This document shows positions 1-8,469 of a DNA stretch of 64,000 bases, piece by piece. Source of the stretch: ZC4RG30 sp965652645. GTDB lineage: Bacteria; Pseudomonadota; Gammaproteobacteria; Steroidobacterales; Steroidobacteraceae. A program made the translations under genes and the position numbers. The stretch lies in the NCBI GenBank assembly GCA_965652645.1, contig CBFGXE010000005.1, positions 67,654-131,653 on the forward strand, given 5' to 3'. The first letter of the stretch is position 1, and each line of letters begins with the position of its first letter. Below the pieces are notes generated by a model. That model made no database searches, had not been told where the DNA came from, and was given only the letters and a program-made list of their open reading frames with translations.

Positions 1-1685
1 GCAAAACCCTGCTTGCGCCGGCGGGTTGCTCCCTCGGGCAGCCAGGGTTCGATTGCCTTGCGAAGCAGGTACTTGCCCGTGGTGCCGCGCATCTTCATCG
101 ATGTGGGAACGCTCATCGCCCAGTCGACGAAGCTGGCGCCCAGCATCGGCACCCGCACCTCCAGGGAATGGGCCATGCTGGCGCGGTCGACCTTGGTGAG
201 CATGGCGGAAGGCAGGTTCAGGGCAAGGTCCGCATACACGAACTGCTCAAGCGGATCCGGCGAGATGCTCGCCGCCGGGTCCGGGAAATACTCGTCGCGC
301 AGGGACTCGAAAGGATGGTCCCCTTCCACCTGCGACCGGAAGGCCGGGTCGTACAGGCGGCTGCGCATGGCGGGCGAGGTGATCTGGGTGCGTGCGAAAA
401 ACCGGCTGACGCCATCAGGCAGTCCCGCGCTGCTGAGGCCCTTCTGGACCCGGTGCAGCAGGAAGTTCACCGAACGCATGGGGGTCGGCGGCCAGTTCAC
501 CACCGCGCGCGCCAGCCGCCTGGCCAGCGGATGCAGGGATCCCACCCGCTGCTCGGTACGGTGCCGCTTGTAGCCCATGAACAGTTCATCGCCACCATCA
601 CCCGACAGCACCACCTTCACCTGCTCGCGCGCGACCTGGGACACGTACCAGGTCGGCACCGCAGAGGGGTCCGCGAAGGGCTCGCCGTAGCAGCGCTGCA
701 CGGCGGGCAGGATGTCGCGGGCGCGCTGCAGGTCGATCATGCGGGTGGTGTGGAGGCAGCCGAGGTGGCGCGCGACCCGCTCGGCTGCCGGGGCCTCGTT
801 GTAACGCTCGACGGGAAAACCGATGGTGAAGGTCCGCACCGGGGCATCACCCACCCTGCGCATGGCTGCCACCACCGCCGAGGAGTCGATGCCACCGGAC
901 AGGAAGGCGCCGACCTCCACGTCGCTGAGCATGTGCTGCCTCACGGTTTCAAGCCACCGGGAGCGGAATTCCCGGATCCACTCTTCCTCGGTGCGCACTT
1001 CATCGTGCCGGTAACGTGCGCGCCAGAATGCCGTTTCTGTCGGCGCACCCGAGGGACCGATCCGCAGCACATGCCCTGGCTTCAGCGAGCGCACCTGCAT
1101 GTGGATGCTGCGCGGCATGCGCACGTGGCCGAAGCTGAAGAAGTCATGCACGGCACGCGGGGAGACATCGAAGCGGTGCCCGGGCAGCACCTCCAGCGCC
1201 CCCAGTTCGGATGCGAAGGCAAGGCCGCCGTTCTGCCCGGTGAGGTAGAGGGGCTTGATGCCGATGGGATCGCGGGCAAGCGTGAGGGTCCTGGTGTGCC
1301 GGTCCCAGATGGCGACCGCGAACATGCCTTCCAGGCGCGGCCAGGCCGCATCACCCCACTCCCGGAAGGCCAGCAGGATGGTTTCCGTATCACTCTGCGT
1401 GCTGAAGCTGTGGCCGGCCGCGTCGAGTTCGCGCCTCAGATCGCGGTGGTTGTAGATTTCCCCGTTGAAGACAATGGCCAGGCGCCCGTCGCGGGTCTGG
1501 ATGGGCTGGTGCCCGCCCGCCAGGTCGATGATGCTCAGCCGCCGCATGCCCATGCCGAGGTCGCCGTCGGTGAGGACGCCCTCGTCGTCGGGTCCACGGT
1601 GCACGATGGCCGCGCATTGGGACCGGATCACCTGCGCCGGCACCGCCTGCCCGTCGCGGCGGTACCAGCCCGCTATGCCGCACAT
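1..1685 (-). CDS. asnB: Asparagine synthase (glutamine-hydrolysing), C-terminus cut by window edge
   Basis: Class II glutamine amidotransferase fused to an ATP-dependent amide synthetase; it moves glutamine nitrogen onto an aspartate or other carboxylate. The ATG is followed at once by the catalytic Cys2 (MCGIAGW), and HRGPDDEG and FNGEIYNH complete the glutaminase site. The synthetase PP-loop SGGIDSS lies near residue 263 and SGDGGDELFMGY near 361. About 561 codons are visible, so only a short C-terminal piece is missing. The start overlaps the stop of the upstream glycerophosphotransferase-like gene by 13 bp, implying coupling. Paralogues in surface-polymer clusters often amidate sugar acids, so the substrate here need not be free aspartate; that part is inference from context. 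Confidence 0.93.
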   Translation of the reverse strand, partial: MCGIAGWYRRDGQAVPAQVIRSQCAAIVHRGPDDEGVLTDGDLGMGMRRLSIIDLAGGHQPIQTRDGRLAIVFNGEIYNHRDLRRELDAAGHSFSTQSDTETILLAFREWGDAAWPRLEGMFAVAIWDRHTRTLTLARDPIGIKPLYLTGQNGGLAFASELGALEVLPGHRFDVSPRAVHDFFSFGHVRMPRSIHMQVRSLKPGHVLRIGPSGAPTETAFWRARYRHDEVRTEEEWIREFRSRWLETVRQHMLSDVEVGAFLSGGIDSSAVVAAMRRVGDAPVRTFTIGFPVERYNEAPAAERVARHLGCLHTTRMIDLQRARDILPAVQRCYGEPFADPSAVPTWYVSQVAREQVKVVLSGDGGDELFMGYKRHRTEQRVGSLHPLARRLARAVVNWPPTPMRSVNFLLHRVQKGLSSAGLPDGVSRFFARTQITSPAMRSRLYDPAFRSQVEGDHPFESLRDEYFPDPAASISPDPLEQFVYADLALNLPSAMLTKVDRASMAHSLEVRVPMLGASFVDWAMSVPTSMKMRGTTGKYLLRKAIEPWLPEGATRRRKQGF

Positions 1686-2824
1686 CGGGTGTCTTGCGCG
1701 AGATATTCGAGCAGGATGTTGGCCGCGCGGCCGGTGGCGCCGCGATAGTCCCCGAAGGCGAAGGCCACTGCCTGCTGCTGCAGGGCCACCTTCTGCGCAT
1801 GGCCCGCAAAGGCGCGATCCACCGTGTCGATCAGCCCGGCAACCCCTTCGGCCACCTCGCCCAGGTGCCAGCCCGCGTAACGCGGATCATCCCGCCAGCT
1901 GACGCCGTGGGAGTTGATGAACGCCACGGGGCGGGGCCGGACCAGGAACTCGTAGAGCTGGCTGGACATGTCACCGAGGTACAGGTCCGCGCCGCGCACG
2001 TAACGCATGTCGAACAGGCCCGGGGAGCCGAGGTCCACGTGGATACGACCCGGCACGGCCAGGTCTTCCAGCGCCCGCTTCTCCCCCGCGGACAGGTCTT
2101 CCACGGCCCGCACGTGGGGCGCAAATACCAGGTTGTAGCGATCCTGGGAGCGGAACCTCGCAATCACCTCTCGCGCGACGCCGATGGAGGAGGTCCTGGC
2201 ATCGAAGTGGGGGTTGTAGAAGACCGTCCTCAGCCTGTTGTCGAACAGTGGCGCACCCGGGCCCGGCTCGGACTCCAGGTAGTCGAGCTTCACGTAGCCG
2301 GCAGTGCGCAGGCGGCCGGGATCAATGCCCCTGGCCACGGCACGCTCGATGTCCTTCTCGCCTGGCACGATGATGAGGTCGAACGCCCGCAGCCGGGCTT
2401 CCGAAGCGGGGGCGCGATCCCCGGCGCCGTGCCGGAAATGGATCAGCGGCCTGCTCCATCCCATCATGCGCAGCTTGGCCGACGTGCGTTCGGGCACGAT
2501 GATTGCCCGGGCACCACGCGTGCGCCAGCGGATGGCCGCGAGCAGGGGTCCCTTCCCGGCCGACTTGCGACCAGTGACGGCCATCATCACGCGCGACAGC
2601 AGGGAGGTCCGCATCTCGGTGATGCGGACGGGACATGACGCGCCGGCAACAGCCCGCAGGGCTGCGGAGGTATCAGCGTCGCCGCAGATGCAATGGACGG
2701 ACAGGTCGGGACGGCGGCGGCTTACCTCAACCGCCACTGGCGCCAGGTGCAGGACATGGTGAACGCCCCCGATGAACAGGAAGGCCAGGTCGATTTTTTC
2801 TTCTTTTTCATTTTTCATCTGCAC
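1673..2824 (-). CDS. CDP-glycerol glycerophosphotransferase-like protein
   Basis: A predicted cytosolic transferase of the TagB/TagF-like GT-B type, which in known members moves a phosphoglycerol or similar group from a CDP carrier onto a membrane-linked glycan. The C-terminal half carries the family signature around residues 280-300, a GADLYLGDMSSQLYEFL stretch followed by RPRPVAFIN, preceded by FAPHVRAVEDL. There is no signal peptide. Two starts are possible: GTG at 2824 or ATG at 2818, two codons apart, neither with a good Shine-Dalgarno. The stop overlaps the asparagine synthase start, and the gene follows a nucleotidyltransferase with a 22-26 bp gap, fitting a surface-polymer decoration operon. 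Donor and acceptor are unknown. Confidence 0.72.
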   Translation of the reverse strand: MQMKNEKEEKIDLAFLFIGGVHHVLHLAPVAVEVSRRRPDLSVHCICGDADTSAALRAVAGASCPVRITEMRTSLLSRVMMAVTGRKSAGKGPLLAAIRWRTRGARAIIVPERTSAKLRMMGWSRPLIHFRHGAGDRAPASEARLRAFDLIIVPGEKDIERAVARGIDPGRLRTAGYVKLDYLESEPGPGAPLFDNRLRTVFYNPHFDARTSSIGVAREVIARFRSQDRYNLVFAPHVRAVEDLSAGEKRALEDLAVPGRIHVDLGSPGLFDMRYVRGADLYLGDMSSQLYEFLVRPRPVAFINSHGVSWRDDPRYAGWHLGEVAEGVAGLIDTVDRAFAGHAQKVALQQQAVAFAFGDYRGATGRAANILLEYLAQDTRCAA

Positions 2825-2846
2825 GTCTTCTGCCAGCGCTGCCGGG

Positions 2847-3620
2847 TCAGCCGCGCAACAGCTGCCGCACCAGGTCGAGGTCGGCCGGCTTGTCGACGTC
2901 TATGGCCGCGCGGCCATCGGCAAGCACCACGTGCTGCAACCTGGCTCCCGCAATGCGTCCGAGCCGGGCGAGTGCCCCCTCCAGGCTCAGCAGGCCCAGA
3001 CGATAGCGCAACACGTGCAGGAAGCCCAACCGGCGCAGCAAGGACATCGGTCGCTTGCGCTGCGCTTCGAGCGATTGCCAGAGGCTGACGATGTGGCCGG
3101 ATGCGGCGGTGCGCAGCAGGAACAGGTTGCAGCCGGAATAGGCACCGTCGGCAAAGCGCAGCCACGTGCGCTCGGTTCCCGGGACGGCGGCAAGAACTGC
3201 CTCCCGACGCGCCAGTCCCACGACTGCATCCGCGTCCATGCCGCCTGCCTGTTGCAGGAACTGCGCAATCCATTCCGGCTGCAGCAGCGGGTGGTCGGCC
3301 GTGGTCACGAACAAGGGCGTGCCATGGCGCGACAGTGCATCCGCGACGCTGGCGCTGGGTCCTGCCGCCGCAGGCATGACTTCCACCCTGCCCGCGGCCG
3401 CCGGCACGGCATCGAGTATCCCGGGTTGGTCGGTGGCGACGATGATCCGTGCCACCGCCGGTGTCCCCTCCAGCGCGGCCAGCACCCGGCCGAGCATCGG
3501 CACGCCCGCGACTTCGATCAGCGCCTTGTGCGTCACGCCGGACTGCCGGGCCAGTGGATCACCTCCCGGTCGCGTCCCGGCCAGCACCAGCGCCGTGTAT
3601 TTCGCGGCAACGTCAGGCAA
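2847..3620 (-). CDS. MobA-like nucleotidyltransferase
   Basis: NTP-transferase of the MobA/IspD-like Rossmann fold, expected to activate a phosphorylated sugar or alcohol with CTP, GTP or UTP. The N-terminus has the nucleotide-binding loop YTALVLAGTRPGG, then KALIEVAGVPMLGRVL, and an acidic metal-binding TTADHPLL segment around residue 100. I place the start at TTG 3620, overlapping the upstream GNAT stop by 8 bp, because recognisable homology begins only five residues later and a GAGAAG sequence precedes it; an in-frame extension to 3662 is possible but its residues look like read-through of the neighbour. It could supply a nucleotide-activated head group to the transferase encoded next. The substrate cannot be told from sequence. 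Confidence 0.7.
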   Translation of the reverse strand: MPDVAAKYTALVLAGTRPGGDPLARQSGVTHKALIEVAGVPMLGRVLAALEGTPAVARIIVATDQPGILDAVPAAAGRVEVMPAAAGPSASVADALSRHGTPLFVTTADHPLLQPEWIAQFLQQAGGMDADAVVGLARREAVLAAVPGTERTWLRFADGAYSGCNLFLLRTAASGHIVSLWQSLEAQRKRPMSLLRRLGFLHVLRYRLGLLSLEGALARLGRIAGARLQHVVLADGRAAIDVDKPADLDLVRQLLRG

Positions 3621-4773
3621 GTCGCTTCTCGTAGACGCGGTAGGTCTTGTAGCCGGTTGCACCCAGCGCCTCGATCATGCGGCGCATCGGCCGGTTGTCC
3701 TCGAGGATCCACGACAGCTCGGCCTTCTGCATGCCCCTGGGCACGGCATGGCGCTGCAGGCTGTGGATCACCGCCAGCGGCACCATGCCGCCGAGCAGGC
3801 CGCCGGCGAAGCTTCGTCGAACGCCCATCAGCGGCACGCGGCCCGTACGGGTGCCGCGCCTGATACGCAGCAGCAACTTGAGCCAGTTGAACGGCAGCAG
3901 GCGACCGTCGAAATCGCGGATGGCCTCATTGAGATTCGGCAGCAGGATGCCGAAGGCGACCGCCTGTCCTTCATATTCGGCGATCGCGGTCCAGCGCGGA
4001 TCCAGGAGCGGCTTCAGGCCCTTCGCCATGTGCGTCAGCTCCGCTTCGGTGAAGGGGATGAATCCCCAGTTCTGGCTCCACGCATCGTTGAAGATATCCA
4101 TCACCAGGCGGAATTCCTCCTCGATGCGCGACATGTCGATGTGCCGGATGCGTATGCCGCGGCTCTCCGCGCGCCGCACCAGCCGCATCACATCCTCGGG
4201 GAATCCCTTCACCACGTCGTAGTGGTAGGCGATCACGTCGCGGGCCTTGGCGTAGCCCTGCGCCTCGACACGGGCCGCCGCGTACGGTGGATCATGCGGC
4301 ATGAAGATCATCGGGGGCGCGTCGAATCCGTCGATGAGCAGCCCCGTTTCCTCGTTGATGGAAAGGTTGAAGGGTCCGCGCGCCACCGTACGACCGCGCC
4401 CGCGCAGCCAGCCTTCAGCCGCCGCGAAGAGCGCGCGGAATACCCCGGGGTCATCTTCCGCGGCCAGCATGCCGAAGAACCCCAGCTGCGGATCGGTGAC
4501 CAGGCTGTCGACCTGGGCGCTGATGCGGCCCACGTCGCGGCCGTCCCGCGTGGCGATGAAAAACTGCGCCTCGGCATGCTCGAAGTAGGGATTCTTGCCG
4601 GGCCTGAGCGCATCCAGCCTTTCCAGCTCGAGGGGCGGGACGAAATTGGGGTCGCCCGCATACAGCTTCGCCGGAATGCGGATGAAGCGCTTGAGTTCCT
4701 GGCTGGTGCCGACCGGCACGATCTGGATGTTGTCGGACAAGGAGCACTCCGGGGCAAGTGGTTTCGCGATCAT
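3613..4773 (-). CDS. GNAT-fold N-acyltransferase (YghO-like)
   Basis: A 386-residue protein resembling the large YghO-type family of GNAT-fold proteins. Recognisable blocks are the ELKRFIRIPAKLYAGDPNFV start, a PPLELERLDALRPGKNPYFE segment, the RGPFNLSINEETGLLIDGF stretch, and a C-terminal RGMQKAELSWILEDNRPM block typical of the acyl-CoA-binding half. The start at ATG 4773 is preferred over upstream in-frame codons because those encode low-complexity sequence antisense to lptG. It lies 40 bp downstream of lptG and overlaps the next gene, so it is probably in the same transcript as lptF-lptG. The natural substrate of this family is not known to me; an amino-group acyl transfer on an envelope component is only a suggestion. 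Confidence 0.72.
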   Translation of the reverse strand: MIAKPLAPECSLSDNIQIVPVGTSQELKRFIRIPAKLYAGDPNFVPPLELERLDALRPGKNPYFEHAEAQFFIATRDGRDVGRISAQVDSLVTDPQLGFFGMLAAEDDPGVFRALFAAAEGWLRGRGRTVARGPFNLSINEETGLLIDGFDAPPMIFMPHDPPYAAARVEAQGYAKARDVIAYHYDVVKGFPEDVMRLVRRAESRGIRIRHIDMSRIEEEFRLVMDIFNDAWSQNWGFIPFTEAELTHMAKGLKPLLDPRWTAIAEYEGQAVAFGILLPNLNEAIRDFDGRLLPFNWLKLLLRIRRGTRTGRVPLMGVRRSFAGGLLGGMVPLAVIHSLQRHAVPRGMQKAELSWILEDNRPMRRMIEALGATGYKTYRVYEKRLA

Positions 4774-4813
4774 ACCGGGCTGCCGGTCGGGGCGCCCTGA
4801 TGGACCACCCGCG

Positions 4814-5875
4814 TCAGGCCCTCTCGCTGCTGCGCAGCTGCCACAGCCCCAGCAGCGCGAAGGCTGCCGGCGCGGAGAATGCCGCGGCCACCGGGCTGAT
4901 GCGGCCACTGGTGCCGAAGGCAGAGAAAATGCCGTCGACCAGCAAGAAGCCCAGGCCCAGCACCAGCGCAACCAGCATGCGACCGCCGCCGCCGCCGCGT
5001 TCAGACACCAGTGCGGCGGGCACGGCCAGCAGCATCATGATGAACACCGTGAACGGCGCGGCGAAGTTCTGCATGAGCACGGTTTCATAGTAGCTGCGGG
5101 GCCGCGTGCTCACCCGCTCGCCGCCGATGACCGCGGCCAGCTCCACGTTGGACATGCGCGGATCGGACTGGTCGAGGTTCACGACGTCGAGCGGCCTGAG
5201 GTTTGATTCCCAGCGGCGGGATGCCCCGGCGGCGGCATTGCCGCCGGCAGGAGAGAGGTCCTGTGGCTCTTCCAGCAGCCAGGCGCCATCGCGCCACTGC
5301 GCCTCGCGCGCCCGCGTGCGCAGTGACAGCAGGCCATCGGCCCCGCGCTGGAAGATGCGCACGTCCAGCAGCCGCGTGCCGTCCGCACTGTGGCGCTCGA
5401 AGAGCAGGATGCCATTGCTGGTGCGCACCCATTCCGGGTCGGCCCGTCGCTCTTCCAGCGGCACGGCGTCATCCCACCACGTATGCAGCATGTTCTCGGC
5501 AGCCGGCACCAGCTTCTGCACCAGCGCCACGTGCAGCAGCGCGAACACCAGCGGCACCGGCAGCAGGTAAAGGGTCACGCGCCCCAGCCCGACGCCGGCA
5601 GCGCGCAGCGCCGTGATCTCGCGCGTGCGTGCCATGGCGAAGAACGCGGCCATGGTGCCCAGCAGCCCCGCCAGCGGCAGGGCGATCTGCAACTGCGCGG
5701 GCGTGCGCAGCGCCGCGTACTTGAGCACACCCGGCACGCCCAGGCCGCGCTCCAGCACGTCGCCGGTGACCTCGGGCAGCTCGAACAGCTGGATCATCGC
5801 GGTGAGGGCGAGCAGCAATCCCAGGACCTGCCCGCCGACCCGGCGCCGCAGGTAATTGCCCAGCACGTGCTTCAT
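4814..5875 (-). CDS. lptG: LPS export ABC transporter permease LptG
   Basis: Inner-membrane permease which, with LptF and the LptB ATPase, extracts lipopolysaccharide from the inner membrane and pushes it into the LptC-LptA bridge. The 353-residue protein has the YjgP/YjgQ layout: three N-terminal membrane segments (first in VGGQVLGLLLALTAMIQLFE), a periplasmic jellyroll region in the middle third, and three C-terminal segments. The start ATG at 5875 overlaps the lptF stop in an ATGA, and residues begin MKHVLGNYL, close to the family consensus. Upstream in-frame codons only encode antisense-like sequence. No oddities are visible. lptB, lptA and lptC are not in this window. Confidence 0.95.
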   Translation of the reverse strand: MKHVLGNYLRRRVGGQVLGLLLALTAMIQLFELPEVTGDVLERGLGVPGVLKYAALRTPAQLQIALPLAGLLGTMAAFFAMARTREITALRAAGVGLGRVTLYLLPVPLVFALLHVALVQKLVPAAENMLHTWWDDAVPLEERRADPEWVRTSNGILLFERHSADGTRLLDVRIFQRGADGLLSLRTRAREAQWRDGAWLLEEPQDLSPAGGNAAAGASRRWESNLRPLDVVNLDQSDPRMSNVELAAVIGGERVSTRPRSYYETVLMQNFAAPFTVFIMMLLAVPAALVSERGGGGGRMLVALVLGLGFLLVDGIFSAFGTSGRISPVAAAFSAPAAFALLGLWQLRSSERA

Positions 5876-7083
5876 GCGGCCGCCTTGCGCCGCTTCTGGA
5901 CGCCTTCGAACGCACCTTCGATGGCGGCGACGGCACGCATCACCGGATTGTCGCCCGGCCACTGCAGGCTGCTGCGGAACAGCCACACGCCCAGCACCGC
6001 AAACAACAATGCGGGCGCCCACACCGAAATCTCAGCCGGGGCGCGGCCGGCTTCGGCCATGTTCTCGCCAACCTGCAGGGCCTGGTCCAGCGTCAGCAGC
6101 GCCAGCACGGCGAACACCGTGCCCGGGGCACGCCGGCCACGTTTGGCAGCCATCCCCAGGGGCAGCGCCAGCAGCGGCAGCAGCAGGGGCAATGCGATGC
6201 GCGCCAGCCGGCCGTGGAATTCGCCGGCGCGTTCCGCCGCCGTGATGCCCGACGCATCGTAGGCCGGCGACTGGATGCGCAACTCCGGCAGCGTCAGCTC
6301 GCGCTCATCCTTGCCGCGCGCACGATACGGCGGCGGCACCACCGTGAAATCCTCATTGAGGCGCCCCGAGGACATGTGCACGGTCTTGACTGCACCGTCG
6401 GGCCCGGCCAGCAGGATCACGCCATTTGATAGCTCCAGCTGCAGGCTGGTGCCATCAGGCGAAAGCACCAGCCTGCCGGACTCCGCTGTGACCACCTCTT
6501 CGCCCATAACGTCGTGGCGCTCGACGAATACCTGGCCCAGCGTGCGTCCGTCGGCGCCCACGCTGCCGGCGGCAAGCGTGTAGCCGCCGCGTACCTGCAC
6601 AAAACGGTCGGCTTCCAGGCGCGCATCCCAGGCGGTATTGCGCGCCTCGTGCACGATGACGTTGTATCCGTAGCGGGCCAGCGGCTGCAGGTAGCCGAAC
6701 AGCGCGAAGTTGAAGGCGACCAGCGCCAGTGCCACGCCGAAATAGGGCACCGCCATGCGCGCGACGGAGCGGCCGGTGGCGAGCATGGCGTCGAGCTCGT
6801 TGTCGTCGCCGATGCGCGCAATGGACATGAAGATGGCGGCGAAGAAGGCAGCCGGCAAGGCCAGGCCCAGGTAGTGCGGCAGCAGCGCCGCAATCATCTT
6901 CAGCACCAGCAGCGAGCTGGCCCCGGTTGTCGCCGCCAGTTCGAACAGGCGCAGCAACCGCCACAGCATCATGGCTACCAGCAGCACGCACAATGCCAGG
7001 ACCAGGGGACCGAGCAGCGCACGCAGCGTGTACCAGTCGAGCCGGTCCGGCAGCCGGTGGGCCAGTCGCGGGGCGATGCTCAC
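5872..7083 (-). CDS. lptF: LPS export ABC transporter permease LptF
   Basis: Partner permease of LptG in the LptB2FG lipopolysaccharide extractor. The 403-residue product shows YjgP/YjgQ features: an amphipathic N-terminus, membrane segments around residues 25-50, 60-90 and 105-130, a soluble periplasmic domain at about 140-280, and three C-terminal membrane segments starting at RIALPLLLPLLALPLG. The start is GTG and shares a GTGA overlap with the stop of the HIT gene, so the two are translationally coupled. The C-terminal tail (IEGAFEGVQKRRKAAA) is short and basic. The gene order metallophosphoesterase-HIT-lptF-lptG is unlike the usual pepA-lptF-lptG arrangement. Confidence 0.94.
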   Translation of the reverse strand: MSIAPRLAHRLPDRLDWYTLRALLGPLVLALCVLLVAMMLWRLLRLFELAATTGASSLLVLKMIAALLPHYLGLALPAAFFAAIFMSIARIGDDNELDAMLATGRSVARMAVPYFGVALALVAFNFALFGYLQPLARYGYNVIVHEARNTAWDARLEADRFVQVRGGYTLAAGSVGADGRTLGQVFVERHDVMGEEVVTAESGRLVLSPDGTSLQLELSNGVILLAGPDGAVKTVHMSSGRLNEDFTVVPPPYRARGKDERELTLPELRIQSPAYDASGITAAERAGEFHGRLARIALPLLLPLLALPLGMAAKRGRRAPGTVFAVLALLTLDQALQVGENMAEAGRAPAEISVWAPALLFAVLGVWLFRSSLQWPGDNPVMRAVAAIEGAFEGVQKRRKAAA

Positions 7084-7529
7084 GCGGACGAGCCGGATGA
7101 AGGCCAGGCCGTGGCCAGCCGCGCCCGCAATGCTTCGGCCAGGTCCGCGGCCGGCACGACAGCCGGCTCCAGCGCCGGCGGGCCCGGCCAGCCCGCATCC
7201 GGGAACGCCGTGCCGCCGAACTCCCGTGGCGACTGGTAGCGGGGGATCACGTGGAAGTGCACGTCCGGGTCCACCATCATCAGCATCAGGTAGTTGATGC
7301 GCTCATAGGCCACCACTTCACGCAGCGCCGTCTCGACACCGCGCACCACCTGCTGCAGTTCGGCGAAGGCCTCCGCGCTGATGCCGGAGAACGCCTTCGC
7401 CTCGTCGCGACACACCAGCACCAGCGAACCCAGCGTCGGCTGGCGCGGGCGCAGCAGCACGGTCCAGTGGCGCGTCTGCGCGATGCGCGAGGCCGGATCG
7501 CCGAATTTCAGTTCGGTGGCGTTGGGCAT
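7080..7529 (-). CDS. HIT-family nucleotide hydrolase-like protein
   Basis: Small (149 aa) histidine-triad protein, a family that hydrolyses or transfers nucleotides from dinucleoside polyphosphates or AMP-amidates. It has the HIT fold core (WTVLLRPRQPTLGSLVLV) and the active-site strand VDPDVHFHVIPRYQSPREF. In this strand the first histidine of the usual H-x-H-x-H motif is Asp, while the second and third (catalytic) histidines remain, so catalysis may survive in modified form. I prefer the ATG at 7529 (MPNATEL); an ATG at 7547 would add six residues and overlap the upstream phosphoesterase. The stop overlaps the lptF GTG start. The physiological substrate is unknown. Confidence 0.83.
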   Translation of the reverse strand: MPNATELKFGDPASRIAQTRHWTVLLRPRQPTLGSLVLVCRDEAKAFSGISAEAFAELQQVVRGVETALREVVAYERINYLMLMMVDPDVHFHVIPRYQSPREFGGTAFPDAGWPGPPALEPAVVPAADLAEALRARLATAWPSSGSSA

Positions 7530-7536
7530 GGCGGCA

Positions 7537-8460
7537 TTATCCCGCATCCGGGAGCCGCAGGTCGTAGCCGGCCGCCGTCACGAATGCGGCCTTGCCGGGC
7601 CACCACTGCCGCACTTCCACGCGCGCCCAGCGGGCCTCGCCGGGCGCGGGCAGGGTCACCATGTGCCAGCGCGCGGCCTCGTCGTGGCGGTTCGGCAGGG
7701 CCGAGGAGGACGGCACGCACAGCACGGGTATGGGGCCCTGCGGGCCCGGCACGGATTCCAGCCGCGACCAGCGCGCATGCCCGTGCAGCACCAGTTCCGC
7801 GCCGGCACGGCGCAACACCTCTCGCAGGGCGGCGCGGTCGGACAGCGCCTTGCGGGCCGGGACGGCACCATCGGCCAGCGGATGATGCAGCAGCACCACG
7901 CGGATGCGACCCGCGCGTTGCTCTTCTCCCAGCAGTGCCTCCAGGCGCTGGAGCTGCGCCTGCCCGAGGCGCCCCGTGGCCAGCAGCGGCCGCGTCGGCA
8001 ACGCCGAGGTCAGCCCGATGAAGGCCACGCCTTCGCGCCTTGCGATCCAGGGCGGCGCACCGCCGCCTTCCATGAATGGCCGCCACAATCCGGTGCCCTC
8101 ATCCTCGGGCACGGGCACCAGCGCATCGTGGTTGCCCGGCACCACGTTCACGTGCATGGAAGCGGCCAGTTCTCCCAGCCAGCCAGCCGCGCGCGCGAAT
8201 TCCGCCGGCAGCGAGAAATTGGTGATGTCGCCCGTCACCAGCAGCTGCCCGGGACTGAACCCGGCGAGGTCCGCACGCAGCGCTTCGAGGATTTCCGGGC
8301 GCTGCACGGCACGGCGCCGCCGCCACGACCAGGCCGACAGCTGCCGCTTGGACCAGCGCTGCGCGAAGGTGAGCTGCGGCTCGAACGGCAGGTGCAGGTC
8401 CGAGACGTGCGCAAAGCGCAGGGCGTTCGTCGATAATGCCGGCGCTGCAGGTGCAGTCAT
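7537..8460 (-). CDS. Metallophosphoesterase (calcineurin-like)
   Basis: Two-metal phosphoesterase of the calcineurin-like superfamily, 307 aa, cytosolic by lack of a signal peptide. All family blocks are present in order: FAHVSDLHL (D-x-H) near residue 16, LLVTGDITN (GD) near 70, VVPGNHDALV (GNHD) near 105, VVLLHHPL near 200 and LVLHGHARWS (GH-x-H-like) near 235. The start ATG is only 9 bp from the start codon of the divergent CDP-alcohol phosphotransferase and has no clear Shine-Dalgarno. It heads the long minus-strand run that continues into lptF-lptG. The substrate is unknown; LpxH-type or cyclic-nucleotide-type activities are possibilities, not conclusions. Confidence 0.86.
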   Translation of the reverse strand: MTAPAAPALSTNALRFAHVSDLHLPFEPQLTFAQRWSKRQLSAWSWRRRRAVQRPEILEALRADLAGFSPGQLLVTGDITNFSLPAEFARAAGWLGELAASMHVNVVPGNHDALVPVPEDEGTGLWRPFMEGGGAPPWIARREGVAFIGLTSALPTRPLLATGRLGQAQLQRLEALLGEEQRAGRIRVVLLHHPLADGAVPARKALSDRAALREVLRRAGAELVLHGHARWSRLESVPGPQGPIPVLCVPSSSALPNRHDEAARWHMVTLPAPGEARWARVEVRQWWPGKAAFVTAAGYDLRLPDAG

Positions 8461-8469
8461 AAGGAATCG

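Noticed and set aside
168..1748. Open frame of 526 codons on the plus strand
   Set aside because: It is antisense to the asparagine synthase, whose catalytic motifs read cleanly on minus; the plus frame is a low-complexity shadow typical of GC-rich codon usage.
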